Shown here: positions 31,114-38,854 of the stretch, piece by piece | Numbering within the stretch: position 1 is the first letter of the stretch | How the letters are laid out: every line of letters starts with the position of its first letter | Source: Vibrio cidicii | Lineage (GTDB): Bacteria > Pseudomonadota > Gammaproteobacteria > Enterobacterales > Vibrionaceae | NCBI RefSeq assembly: GCF_009763805.1 | Contig: NZ_CP046804.1 | Coordinates: 2,046,001 to 2,110,000 of the forward strand | Direction of reading: 5' to 3' | Length of the DNA: 64,000 nucleotides | Notes under the pieces: generated by a model | The model's input: only the letters and a program-made list of their open reading frames with translations | The model's database searches: none | What the model was told of the DNA's origin: nothing | Position numbers and translations under genes: made by a program

Positions 31114-31516
31114 AAGAAAAGCCCCGATACAGAGTATCGGGGCTATAGTCTTACTCGCAGCAGTCCGGCTACTAATAATGCTCCCTGCATCATCCATAAT
31201 AGTGGCTGAATCCTTCAGCTATTCCTTACGTCGCCATCCTAGCGGTGTCCTGAGTCTTCCCGACTGCTAACATTCCTCGTTAGCGCACATCACTTGTTCC
31301 CTGAGCGGTGTCCCTTGCTTCATCCTGAAGCGGTCCTTACCTCAATCCTTAGAGGGGTCCATTGCCATTCCTTGCTCACTAACATCCTATTAGTGATTGC
31401 GTCCTTACAATGTCCTGCGCTCCTTGCTTGATTCCTCTTCCTGAGCAACCAAATCGTCTTCCTGACGATAACCAAATCCTTGGCGTTTCCTGTTCCGTGT
31501 CAGCATCCTTCCGACA
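31114..31516 (-). ncRNA. csrB: CsrB-family regulatory RNA (CsrA antagonist)
   Basis: About 400 bases without coding potential in which GGA, mostly as AGGA or AGGGA, recurs on the minus strand roughly every 10-20 bases: I count about 28. Many lie in loops of short inverted repeats such as CTAACATTCCTCGTTAG. This is the hallmark of CsrB/CsrC/RsmZ RNAs, which sequester the translation regulator CsrA. It ends at a Rho-independent terminator (GCCCCGATAC/GTATCGGGGC, 31121-31143, then TTTTCTT). A good promoter lies upstream. yqcC-truC nearby matches the csrB context in E. coli. The start is estimated from the promoter. Vibrios usually have several such RNAs; which one this is cannot be told. Confidence 0.93.
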
Positions 31517-31522
31517 GGGTCT

Positions 31523-31550
31523 AATTTACCTTTTTTCCCTATCGGAGCAA
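31523..31550 (-). promoter_or_regulatory. csrB promoter
   Basis: Minus-strand TTGCTC (31545-31550), a 16-base spacer and TAAATT (31523-31528). Transcription would start near 31516, just before the first GGA motifs. Confidence 0.7.
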
Positions 31551-31675
31551 TCGTTTAACTAAGAAAAAACACTATGACATCCATTACATTTCATTTACAA
31601 CCCTTTATTATCAATATGTTATGGTGGATTAATCATGGAATGACGTACGCTGAATTCGCTTTTTCTTACAAAGCG

Positions 31676-31693
31676 TGTGAGACATCTCTTACA
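31676..31693. promoter_or_regulatory. VarA/GacA/UvrY-type upstream activating site of csrB
   Basis: TGTGAG-N6-CTTACA matches the GacA-family palindrome TGTAAG-N6-CTTACA at 11 of 12 fixed positions. It lies about 160-175 bases upstream of the predicted csrB start, the distance seen for UvrY and GacA sites at csrB/rsm genes. Binding by VarA is inferred. Confidence 0.75.
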
Positions 31694-31772
31694 AGCAATT
31701 ACCGAAATTGCCATTCGCCAAACGCCAAACCTCAACGTATGATGAGGGATATATCGTTATTAGAGACCGATT

Positions 31773-32075
31773 ATGTTAACTCAAGACGTTACCGAACAGT
31801 TGCAAACAGTGCTGGAGCAGTTGCAACAACAAGGCAAAGAGCCTACCGTCGCCCTAGTGCGAGCACGCATGAACACGTCAGTGCCGATGCCTGCCTTAAT
31901 CACCGCAATCAAAAGTTGGAAGAGTGCCCAGCGCGTACCCAAAGTGGAAGTGGCAGCGCCTCAAGCAGAAACCGACCAAGCCGAACGTATTGCCCAATTG
32001 GAAAAAACCGTGGCCGAACTGGTCGCGCGTCTTGCCTCTTTAGAGGCAAAGCTCAACGCGGAGACAAGCGCATGA
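31773..32075 (+). CDS. small KfrA_N-like DNA-binding protein (putative)
   Basis: A 100-residue protein. Residues 1-50 ([45 protein letters not shown]) resemble the N-terminal helix-turn-helix region of KfrA-like proteins. Residues 63-97 form a coiled coil with heptads ([23 protein letters not shown]). This suggests a small dimeric DNA-binding protein, but no target is known. The family call is from pattern only. Its stop overlaps the yaiI start (ATGA), so the two are coupled. AGAG lies seven bases before the ATG. Confidence 0.65.
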   Translation: MLTQDVTEQLQTVLEQLQQQGKEPTVALVRARMNTSVPMPALITAIKSWKSAQRVPKVEVAAPQAETDQAERIAQLEKTVAELVARLASLEAKLNAETSA

Positions 32076-32515
32076 AACTGTGGGTTGATGCGGACGCCTG
32101 TCCGAAAGTGATTCGTGAGACCATTGTCCGCGCCGCAGAGCGCACCGGCGTTGAGTGCACCTTTATCGCCAATCATGTGGTGCCTGTACCCAAAAGGCAA
32201 AATATCCACTCCATTCAAGTGCCATCCGGGTTTGATATTGCTGACAATGAGATAGTCAAACGCACCGAAGCGGGTGATTTGGTGATTACGTCAGACATCC
32301 CACTGGCCGATGAGGTGATTAGTAAAGGCGCGCTGGCATTAAGTTCCAGAGGCGAGCTCTACACCAAAGACACCATCAAGGCACGGCTCAATATCCGCGA
32401 TTTTATGGACACTATGCGCTCAAGCGGTATCCAAACGGGTGGACCAGCGGCATTGTCGCAAACCGAACGACGCGAGTTTGCCAATCATCTCGACAGAATT
32501 TTGGCCAAGCGCTGA
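32072..32515 (+). CDS. yaiI: UPF0178/DUF188 family protein YaiI
   Basis: A 147-residue protein with the family pattern: [16 protein letters not shown] at residues 3-18 (an Asp-x-Asp-x-Cys motif recalling PIN-like nucleases), [36 protein letters not shown] (in two parts) and [21 protein letters not shown]. Biochemical function is not established. The ATG at 32072 overlaps the preceding stop. A longer in-frame ORF begins at 31574, but its first part is out of frame with the small gene and has no family similarity. Confidence 0.92.
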   Translation: MKLWVDADACPKVIRETIVRAAERTGVECTFIANHVVPVPKRQNIHSIQVPSGFDIADNEIVKRTEAGDLVITSDIPLADEVISKGALALSSRGELYTKDTIKARLNIRDFMDTMRSSGIQTGGPAALSQTERREFANHLDRILAKR

Positions 32516-32549
32516 ATTAATACGAAGCGCTGCTTCAATGAGAATCGAA

Positions 32550-32577
32550 AAAAAGCCTGCGACATTGCAGGCTTTTT
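32550..32577. terminator. bidirectional terminator between yaiI and abgT
   Basis: An 11-bp perfect stem AAAAAGCCTGC/GCAGGCTTTTT with a six-base loop (32550-32560 with 32567-32577). It is flanked by A and T runs on both sides, between convergent genes. Confidence 0.92.
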
Positions 32578-32592
32578 CTTTTGTTCAGCGCG

Positions 32593-34179
32593 TTAAGGCG
32601 TGTAGTACGTCGCTGCGCCCGGACCAACAGGCAGGCCAAAGACGAACACCCACACGTAGAAGAGCAAGCTCCAACCAACAATGAACACCAAGGAGTACGG
32701 CAGCATTACCGCAATCAAGGTGCCGATGCCAAGGTTTTTCATGTAGCGAGTGGCAACGGCAAGGATCAAGCCAAAGTAGCTCATCATTGGCGTGATGATG
32801 TTCGTGGTCGAGTCACCGATACGGTAAGCGGCCTGAATCACTTCTGGCGCATAACCCACCAGCATCAGCATAGGTACGAAAATAGGTGCCGTCACTGCCC
32901 ATTGCGCAGAGGCTGAGCCAATCATCAGGTTGATAAAACCACACATCAAGATGAAGGCGAAAAACAGCATTGGACCGGTTAAGCCGATCTCTTGCAGGAA
33001 TTCAGCGCCTGCAACGGCAAATACTTGACCAAAGTTAGTCCATTTAAAGAAGGCAACAAACTGCGCCGCAAAGAATACCAGAACGATGTACATACCCATC
33101 GACGACATCGATTTCGACATCGCATTGATCACATCACGATCGCTTTTCATCGTGCCGACCACTTTACCGTAGACAAATCCCGGTACGGCGAAGAAGACGA
33201 AAATGAACGCGACGATGCTTTTCAAAAATGGGGAGCCGGCAATCGTGCCCGCATCAGAGCGCAGAATGCCGTCGGCAGGAACTACGGTCCACGCCAAAAG
33301 CGCAGAGACCAGCAGCGTTGCCAAACCAGCAAGCTTGAGGGCTTTTTTCTCCAGCGCGGTCAATGAGCCCATTTTGTCTTGGCTAAGATCTTCTGAGGCT
33401 TCTTCATCGTTGTATTTGCCCAGTTTCGGCTCGACAATTTTCTCGGTCACAAACGCGCCCAAACCCGCAATCACAAACGTTGAGACAAACATGAAGTACC
33501 AGTTGACTTCTGGGCCAACGGTGTAGCTCGGATCAATCATTTGTGCCGCGGTTTCGGTAATGCCCGACAGCAGTGGATCTACCGTACCAATCAACAGGTT
33601 TGCCGAGTAACCACCTGACACACCGGCAAATGCCGCAGCAAGGCCGGCCAATGGATGGCGACCAAGCGAATGGAATAACATTGCTGCCAGTGGGATCAAC
33701 ACCACGTAGCCAAGCTCAGAAGCCGTGTTGGAGATGATGCCCGCGAATACCACCGTGACCGTCACCATGCGCTTTGATGCGCCCATAACCAGACCACGCA
33801 TTGCCGCAGACAATAAACCCGAATATTCGGCAATCGCCACGCCCAGCATCGCTACAAGAACCGTCCCTAGCGGCGCAAAGCCAACAAAGTTTTTCACCAG
33901 ATTGGTGACGATCAGTTCAAGACCATCCGCATTGAGCAGGCTGACCACGTGGATCATACCATCGGCGGCGCGACCTTTCGCACCTTCTGGGCGAGGGTCG
34001 GCGACAGACACCTCGAAATAACCGGCAATGCCAGATGAAATTAAGATCGCCAAACAGAAAAGGGCAAATAGAGTGATGGGATGGGGTAACAAGTTCCCCA
34101 AATATTCCACCGAATCAAGAAAACGCGTAAACAGCGACTTCTTTGGTGAAGATTGATTTATTGAAGCAGATGAACTCAT
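32593..34179 (-). CDS. AbgT-family transporter
   Basis: A 528-residue inner-membrane protein with about 12 membrane segments. AbgT-family marks are the N-terminal FLDSVEYLGNLLPHPITLFALF, NFVGFAPLGTVLVAMLGVAIAE, ISNTASELGYVVLIPLAAM, SGGYSANLLIGTVDPLL and IGDSTTNIITPMMSYFGLI. Members import p-aminobenzoyl-glutamate (E. coli AbgT) or export sulfonamide antimetabolites (MtrF, YdaH). No abgA/abgB hydrolase genes are adjacent, so the substrate is open. An AGGAGGGA site precedes the ATG. Confidence 0.93.
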   Translation of the reverse strand: MSSSASINQSSPKKSLFTRFLDSVEYLGNLLPHPITLFALFCLAILISSGIAGYFEVSVADPRPEGAKGRAADGMIHVVSLLNADGLELIVTNLVKNFVGFAPLGTVLVAMLGVAIAEYSGLLSAAMRGLVMGASKRMVTVTVVFAGIISNTASELGYVVLIPLAAMLFHSLGRHPLAGLAAAFAGVSGGYSANLLIGTVDPLLSGITETAAQMIDPSYTVGPEVNWYFMFVSTFVIAGLGAFVTEKIVEPKLGKYNDEEASEDLSQDKMGSLTALEKKALKLAGLATLLVSALLAWTVVPADGILRSDAGTIAGSPFLKSIVAFIFVFFAVPGFVYGKVVGTMKSDRDVINAMSKSMSSMGMYIVLVFFAAQFVAFFKWTNFGQVFAVAGAEFLQEIGLTGPMLFFAFILMCGFINLMIGSASAQWAVTAPIFVPMLMLVGYAPEVIQAAYRIGDSTTNIITPMMSYFGLILAVATRYMKNLGIGTLIAVMLPYSLVFIVGWSLLFYVWVFVFGLPVGPGAATYYTP

Positions 34180-34431
34180 CTGTTCCCTCCTTGTAGTTTT
34201 TCCTGAGCAAATGTGACAGAAATGTCAAAAGCTGGCGCAGAGTACTTGAGCAAGGAGGGAAATAAAAATTACAAATGTTACAAACTATTGCAAAGTAGCC
34301 GTATTTATGACCACATTCTGATTCATAAATGGTCACATCAACTACAAAACAAATATTTACCAGAATTATAATCAAGAGAAAATTATTACTGTGTACGATA
34401 TCTGTTTACAACTAATCATTTGATACTTCGC

Positions 34432-34557
34432 CTACTTTTGTACCGCTTTAAAACGAGGATTGGATTTGCAAATCACATACAAGCGCCCTCTGCGTTTGAC
34501 GATTTGGCAATCAGGGTGGCGGCTTTTGGCACTTTTTAGCGACGATAATACTTTCAT
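34432..34557 (-). CDS. rpmJ2: 50S ribosomal protein L36, zinc-independent paralog
   Basis: A 41-residue protein [17 protein letters not shown]... ending [13 protein letters not shown]. It lacks the full C-x2-C-x12-C-x4-H zinc ribbon of housekeeping L36 (only two Cys) and matches YkgO of E. coli. It starts one base after the rpmE2 stop. Such C-minus paralogs replace the zinc-binding form under zinc starvation. It is too short for most automatic gene calls. Confidence 0.93.
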   Translation of the reverse strand: MKVLSSLKSAKSRHPDCQIVKRRGRLYVICKSNPRFKAVQK

Positions 34558-34558
34558 G

Positions 34559-34822
34559 TTACTGCTCCGTTTCTTTGTTAAATTGGCCAAAACGACGATT
34601 GAAGTTCGCCACTCGACCCTCTTTTTGCACCACACGCTGTTTGCCGGTGTAAAACGGATGAGATTCCGATGACACCTCAATGGTGAAATAAGGGTACGTC
34701 TGGCCATCTTCCCACTCAATGGTGCGATCGGTTTGCAATGTTGATCCGATCAAGAAATATTTATCGACGCTGGTGTCATGAAACACCACTTGGCGGTATT
34801 GAGGATGGATTCCCGGTTTCAT
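34559..34822 (-). CDS. rpmE2: 50S ribosomal protein L31 type B (zinc-independent)
   Basis: An 87-residue protein starting [18 protein letters not shown], with [18 protein letters not shown], a C-terminal [13 protein letters not shown] and no cysteine at all. This is the type B (YkgM) form that takes the place of zinc-binding L31 when zinc is short. GAAGGAAATTAA precedes the ATG. It is cotranscribed with rpmJ2, and a Zur-like box lies 21 bases upstream of the start. Confidence 0.95.
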   Translation of the reverse strand: MKPGIHPQYRQVVFHDTSVDKYFLIGSTLQTDRTIEWEDGQTYPYFTIEVSSESHPFYTGKQRVVQKEGRVANFNRRFGQFNKETEQ

Positions 34823-34842
34823 TTAATTTCCTTCGCAATTAA

Positions 34843-34862
34843 GTGTTACAATATAACATATC
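34843..34862. promoter_or_regulatory. Zur-like operator upstream of rpmE2-rpmJ2
   Basis: GTGTTACAATATAACATATC is close to the gammaproteobacterial Zur consensus palindrome (TGTTATA-ATATAACA). It lies directly upstream of the zinc-independent ribosomal genes, the standard place for Zur repression. Inference from sequence and context. Confidence 0.75.
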
Positions 34863-34865
34863 AAA

Positions 34866-34880
34866 TGATAGTTATTATCA
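34866..34880. promoter_or_regulatory. Fur-box-like palindrome
   Basis: TGATAGTTATTATCA matches the 7-1-7 Fur pattern TGATAAT-N-ATTATCA at 13 of 14 fixed positions when read on the minus strand. It lies four bases from the Zur-like box, between rpmE2 and trmO. Which gene it serves, if any, is not clear. Confidence 0.45.
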
Positions 34881-34946
34881 AAAAGAGTTGCAAGTAAAAA
34901 AGTGTGGTAGCTTTGCTGCATTCTTTATTGAGCCTCCACAAACGCT

Positions 34947-35643
34947 ATGTACGCCATCGAACCCATCGGTATTATCCAAAGTCCGTATAAAGAAAAATTT
35001 GCCGTCCCTCGTCAGCCAAGGTTGGTGCCTGCTGCCAGTGCCAGAGTCAAACTGAGTGGCGCAGCCAATAGCCCGGAAGCGGTCAGAGGGATAGAGCAGT
35101 TTCTCACACCTTTGGCTGCTGTTTCTGTTTGATCAAAACCTTGACGCAGGCTGGAAGCCAACCGTGCGTCCACCGCGTTTAGGGGGCAATGAACGAGTTG
35201 GCGTGTTTGCTTCGCGTTCAACGTTTCGCCCCAATGGCATCGGCATGTCAGCCGTCGAGCTTAAAGGCGTGAGCAAACAGGGTGAGCAGATCTATCTTGA
35301 GTTGGGGAGTGTCGATCTGGTTGATGGCACGCCGATTATCGATATCAAACCCTACATCCCCTACTCCGATGCCATTCCCGAGGCACAAGGTGGGTACGCA
35401 GAGCAAGCGCCCGAACAAGCTTTAGTGCAATTTAGCGAACAGGCCGAGCAGGCGCTGAAAAAGAGAGCCACTGGCGCACACGAGCGTGAGGTTATCGCTC
35501 AGGTGTTAGCGCAAGATCCGCGCCCGGCTTACAAGAAAAGTCGCACCGATGAGAAGCAATACGCGGTAAATTTGTTCGATTTGAACGTGAAATTTATCGT
35601 AACCGACAAGTTAGTGACGGTAACCTCTATTGAACGCTTTTGA
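34947..35643 (+). CDS. trmO: tRNA (N6-threonylcarbamoyladenosine(37)-N6)-methyltransferase, interrupted by a +1 frameshift
   Basis: SAM-dependent enzyme (YaeB/TsaA) that methylates t6A37 in tRNA-Thr. The beginning [24 protein letters not shown] and the later [35 protein letters not shown] and [19 protein letters not shown] are the family core, and [11 protein letters not shown] lies near the end. The frame breaks at 35100-35102 (GTTTC for GTTC). Removing one T restores [20 protein letters not shown], joining both halves into 231 residues, the expected length. A sequence error is likely. proS follows 89 bases later. Confidence 0.94.
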
Positions 35644-35732
35644 CATTGAGCAATGGCTGATATTATAGAAGGCTTAATTTTACTCCCTCTTTGCTGAGGG
35701 GCTTTTAAACATGATGAAACGGATACCATAGA

Positions 35733-37448
35733 ATGCGTACCAGTAAATATCTTCTTTCTACTCTGAAGGAGACTCCAAACGACGCAGAAGTAGTGAGCCA
35801 TCAGCTCATGCTACGTGCAGGTATGATCCGTAAGCTGGCTTCAGGTCTTTACACCTGGCTGCCTACCGGTCTACGTGTACTGCGTAAAGTCGAAAACATC
35901 GTTCGTCAAGAGATCGACAATGCAGGTGCAATTGAAACCTTGATGCCCGTTGTGCAGCCGTTTGAACTATGGGAAGAGACTGGCCGCTCTGAAAAAATGG
36001 GCCCGGAACTTCTTCGCTTTACTGACCGCCATGTTCGTCCGTTTGTACTCAGCCCAACAGCAGAAGAAGTGATCACTGCGCTTGTGCGTAACGAAGTGAG
36101 CTCGTACAAACAGCTACCGATCAACCTATACCAAATCCAAACCAAATTCCGCGATGAGCGTCGTCCACGTTTTGGGGTGATGCGTGCACGTGAATTTTGC
36201 ATGATGGATGCGTACAGCTTCGATATCGACAAAGCTGGTCTGGAAAAATCTTACCAAGCGATGCACGATGCTTACTGCAAAGCGTTTGACCGCATGGGTC
36301 TTGAGTACCGCCCTGTTCTCGCAGATTCAGGTGCGATCGGTGGTAACGGCTCTCAGGAGTTCCACGTACTGGCTGAAAGTGGTGAAGACCTGATCGCCTT
36401 CTCAACGGAATCCGATTACGCAGCCAACATCGAGAAAGCAGAAGCCGTCGCTCCTGCGGTTGAGCGTGCAGCGCCAACTCAAGAGATGACGCTAGTAGAT
36501 ACGCCAAACGCGAAAACCATCGCTGAACTGGTTGAACAGCACGGCATCGCAATCGAGAAAACCGTTAAGACGTTATTCGTTAAAGCGTCGGATGCCATTG
36601 CAGCGCCTATCGTTGCACTGATCATCCGTGGTGACCACGAACTCAACGAAATCAAAGCAGAAAACCTAGCTGAAGTTGCAACGCCTTTAGAGATGGCAAC
36701 GGAAGAAGAGATGCGTGAACTGATTGGTGCCGGTGCAGGTTCGCTTGGCCCTGTCGGCCTTAAGTTACCATTTATCGTTGACCGCTCGGTTGCTGTCATG
36801 AGCGATTTCGGTGCGGGCGCAAACATCGATGGCAAACACTACTTCGGTATTAACTGGGGTCGTGATGTAGAGCTTGGCCAAGTTGCTGACCTACGTAACG
36901 TCGTCGAAGGCGATCCAAGTCCATGTGGAAAAGGCACATTGATGCTCAAACGTGGTATCGAAGTGGGTCACATTTTCCAACTCGGTAATGTGTACTCTGA
37001 AGCGATGAACTGTGGCGTGCTCGATTCAAACGGCAAGAACGTCATCCTAGAGATGGGTTGCTATGGCATCGGCGTATCACGTGTGGTTGCCGCTGCGATT
37101 GAGCAAAACAACGATAAATACGGCATCATCTGGCCAGATGCGATTGCGCCTTTCCAAGTGGCGATTGTACCTATGAACATGCACAAATCTGAGCGCGTTC
37201 AAGAAGCGGCTGAAAAGCTTTACGCTGAACTGACCGCTATGGGTATCGAAGTGCTGTTCGATGACCGTAAAGAGCGCCCAGGCGTGATGTTCTCTGATAT
37301 GGAACTGATCGGTATTCCTCACACTATCGTGATTGGCGATCGCAGCATGGACGAAGGCAACTTTGAGTACAAGAATCGTCGTTCTGGTGAAAAAACACCG
37401 GTAGCGATGGCAGAGATCGTTGAGCACATCAAAGCACAACTGAAATAA
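35733..37448 (+). CDS. proS: prolyl-tRNA synthetase
   Basis: A 571-residue class II aminoacyl-tRNA synthetase, bacterial type (E. coli 572). Motif 1 lies near [20 protein letters not shown], motif 2 near [25 protein letters not shown] (in parts), and motif 3 near [14 protein letters not shown]. The INS editing domain between motifs 2 and 3 (about residues 225-400, with [10 protein letters not shown] and [16 protein letters not shown]) hydrolyses Ala-tRNA-Pro. A C-terminal anticodon-binding domain ([33 protein letters not shown]) ends it. Confidence 0.98.
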   Translation: MRTSKYLLSTLKETPNDAEVVSHQLMLRAGMIRKLASGLYTWLPTGLRVLRKVENIVRQEIDNAGAIETLMPVVQPFELWEETGRSEKMGPELLRFTDRHVRPFVLSPTAEEVITALVRNEVSSYKQLPINLYQIQTKFRDERRPRFGVMRAREFCMMDAYSFDIDKAGLEKSYQAMHDAYCKAFDRMGLEYRPVLADSGAIGGNGSQEFHVLAESGEDLIAFSTESDYAANIEKAEAVAPAVERAAPTQEMTLVDTPNAKTIAELVEQHGIAIEKTVKTLFVKASDAIAAPIVALIIRGDHELNEIKAENLAEVATPLEMATEEEMRELIGAGAGSLGPVGLKLPFIVDRSVAVMSDFGAGANIDGKHYFGINWGRDVELGQVADLRNVVEGDPSPCGKGTLMLKRGIEVGHIFQLGNVYSEAMNCGVLDSNGKNVILEMGCYGIGVSRVVAAAIEQNNDKYGIIWPDAIAPFQVAIVPMNMHKSERVQEAAEKLYAELTAMGIEVLFDDRKERPGVMFSDMELIGIPHTIVIGDRSMDEGNFEYKNRRSGEKTPVAMAEIVEHIKAQLK

Positions 37449-37470
37449 CGCATCGCACTGACGATGATTG

Positions 37471-37500
37471 AAGGGGATTGGCCGAGCCAATCCCCTTTTT
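37471..37500 (+). terminator. intrinsic terminator after proS
   Basis: A 12-bp perfect stem AAGGGGATTGGC/GCCAATCCCCTT with loop CGA (37471-37482 with 37486-37497), followed by TTTATTAA. Confidence 0.93.
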
Positions 37501-37561
37501 ATTAATCTGTGGTTCAGATTTCTCCCTTTATGCTTGCCTGATGTTAATAAGGAGAGTCGTC

Positions 37562-38236
37562 ATGGATCTAAAAAGCCTTCTCAATCAAGCCCTCAACTCT
37601 GATTTTTTAAAACAGGGGTCAGAAACCTTCAGCAAACAGACCCAAAGCCTGAAAAACAACAGCAACAGTAGCCAGTTAAAAACCTTGGGAGCGGGTGCCT
37701 TAGGTGGCGGCCTGATTGGTATGCTGATGGGCTCGCAAAAAAGCAGCAAAATGGCGAAAAAACTTGGCAAAAATGCACTCAAAATTGGTGGCGCCGCAGC
37801 CTTAGGTGCGTTGGCTTATAAGGTTTACAACGACTGGCAAGGAACTCAACCAAACACTGGCGTGACGGAAGCTTACGACCCACAAGACAATCACCACTCA
37901 GTGCTGATCATAAAAGCGATGATCGCGATGGCGAAAGCCGATGGTCATATTGACCAGCAGGAAATGGCCCAGATAGAGCAAGCACTGAGTGACATGAACG
38001 CGGATGCGCAGGTGAGACAGCTAGTACAGCAAGAGCTGCAAAAGCCACTGGATCCCGCAGAGATCGCAAGGCTGGCAAACTCTCCACAGCAAGCAAGCGA
38101 AATTTACCTCGCCTCACTGATTGTGGCCGATGAGCAGAGTTTTATGGAAAAGGCCTACTTGCAAGAACTGGCTAAGCAGCTGCAGCTGCAGCTGGCTCCT
38201 GAAGTCATCGAACAACTTGAACTGCAATTGCGTTGA
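37562..38236 (+). CDS. DUF533/TerB-like tellurite-resistance-fold protein (YebE-like)
   Basis: A 224-residue protein. The N-terminal 100 residues are rich in Gly, Lys and Ser, with a glycine-rich hydrophobic stretch (LGAGALGGGLIGMLMGS, then KIGGAAALGALAYKVY) that could be membrane-active. The C-terminal half is a TerB-like helical domain (IIKAMIAMAKADGHIDQQEMAQIEQAL) with the acidic DGHID motif typical of the fold. It resembles E. coli YebE, an envelope-stress-regulated inner-membrane protein. Function unknown. AAGGAGAG precedes the ATG. A longer frame from 37478 starts inside the proS terminator and is rejected. Confidence 0.88.
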   Translation: MDLKSLLNQALNSDFLKQGSETFSKQTQSLKNNSNSSQLKTLGAGALGGGLIGMLMGSQKSSKMAKKLGKNALKIGGAAALGALAYKVYNDWQGTQPNTGVTEAYDPQDNHHSVLIIKAMIAMAKADGHIDQQEMAQIEQALSDMNADAQVRQLVQQELQKPLDPAEIARLANSPQQASEIYLASLIVADEQSFMEKAYLQELAKQLQLQLAPEVIEQLELQLR

Positions 38237-38356
38237 TGAATCTTTGCTCAGGGGGAGCATTAACTTGCGCCAAAACAACTCTGAGCTTTGAGTTTCAAAA
38301 CCACACTGTGTATATTTGAGAGCAGTTATCATTTGTTTAAGTTCAAGGAAAACGCC

Positions 38357-38560
38357 ATGCAAGTATACGGCTGTTGTGAGTTAGTTCGTGAGCTTTACGC
38401 TCAAATTGGTAGTGGTGATCAAGGGTACATTCCACAAGCCATTTCATGTGCAGTGAAAGCATTGAATGATATTGCGGCAGATGAATCACTACCGAAAGAA
38501 ACCCGTGAGAAAGCCGCTTTTGCCGCCGCCAACTTACTCATTTCCGATTTTGAGGACTGA
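38357..38560 (+). CDS. yaeP: UPF0253 family protein YaeP
   Basis: A 67-residue protein matching E. coli YaeP. It has [24 protein letters not shown], then [15 protein letters not shown] and [16 protein letters not shown]. Small helical protein, function unknown. AAGGAAAACGCC gives a good ribosome-binding site. The next gene begins three bases after its stop, so they form an operon. Confidence 0.93.
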   Translation: MQVYGCCELVRELYAQIGSGDQGYIPQAISCAVKALNDIAADESLPKETREKAAFAAANLLISDFED

Positions 38561-38563
38561 TTG

Positions 38564-38755
38564 ATGAACTTGGCAAACTTTGCATCCATGGATCCGATCA
38601 TGTTGATGAGCATCGTCAACATGAAGCTGCGTGACGATTTTGCCGGTGACCTCGATAAACTCGTGCGTTATTTCGATATTGATCGTGCAGCATTAGAAGC
38701 CAAATTGGCCACCGCGGGTTTTGAGTTTCTGCCCGACGCTGGACAATTTCGATAG
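38564..38755 (+). CDS. DUF4250 family protein
   Basis: A 63-residue protein MNLANFASMDPIMLMSIVNMKLRDDF..., then LVRYFDIDRAALEAKLATAGFEF and a terminal FR. This is the DUF4250 pattern; the FDID...L..KL part suggests a small helix-turn-helix, but function is unknown. The ATG follows GAGGA by seven bases; the GAGGA lies inside the yaeP end, indicating coupling. The tandem CCTAGAA repeat begins two bases after its stop. Confidence 0.88.
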   Translation: MNLANFASMDPIMLMSIVNMKLRDDFAGDLDKLVRYFDIDRAALEAKLATAGFEFLPDAGQFR

Positions 38756-38757
38756 AT

Positions 38758-38796
38758 CCTAGAACCTAGAACCTAGAACCTAGAACCTAGAACCTA
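38758..38796. repeat. tandem heptamer repeat CCTAGAA x5
   Basis: Five perfect copies of CCTAGAA (38758-38792) and a partial sixth CCTA lie in the 3' untranslated region between the DUF4250 stop and a bidirectional terminator. The unit carries the rare tetramer CTAG. A variable-number repeat is likely because all copies are identical. Confidence 0.95.
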
Positions 38797-38803
38797 TTAA
38801 CGT

Positions 38804-38836
38804 AAAAAGCTTGATGCCACCGCATCAAGCTTTTTT
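38804..38836. terminator. bidirectional terminator between the DUF4250 gene and the NSS symporter gene
   Basis: A 14-bp perfect stem AAAAAGCTTGATGC/GCATCAAGCTTTTT with loop CACC (38804-38817 with 38822-38835), with A and T runs on both sides. Confidence 0.95.
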
Positions 38837-38854
38837 ATCTACTGCTCTCTGGCG

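Noticed and set aside
31055..31270. 71-residue plus-strand open frame across the csrB terminator
   Set aside because: It runs antisense through the CsrB hairpins, has no ribosome-binding site and no protein-like pattern.
31574..32071. N-terminal extension of yaiI as a 313-residue fusion
   Set aside because: The extension is a shadow of the small upstream gene in another frame. The YaiI family starts at 32072 with ATGA coupling.
35085..35155. Real truncation of trmO
   Set aside because: Both halves keep family-conserved motifs up to the break with no further decay, which argues against an old pseudogene.
38758..38796. CRISPR-like array
   Set aside because: The units are seven bases with no spacers, and no cas genes are present in the window.
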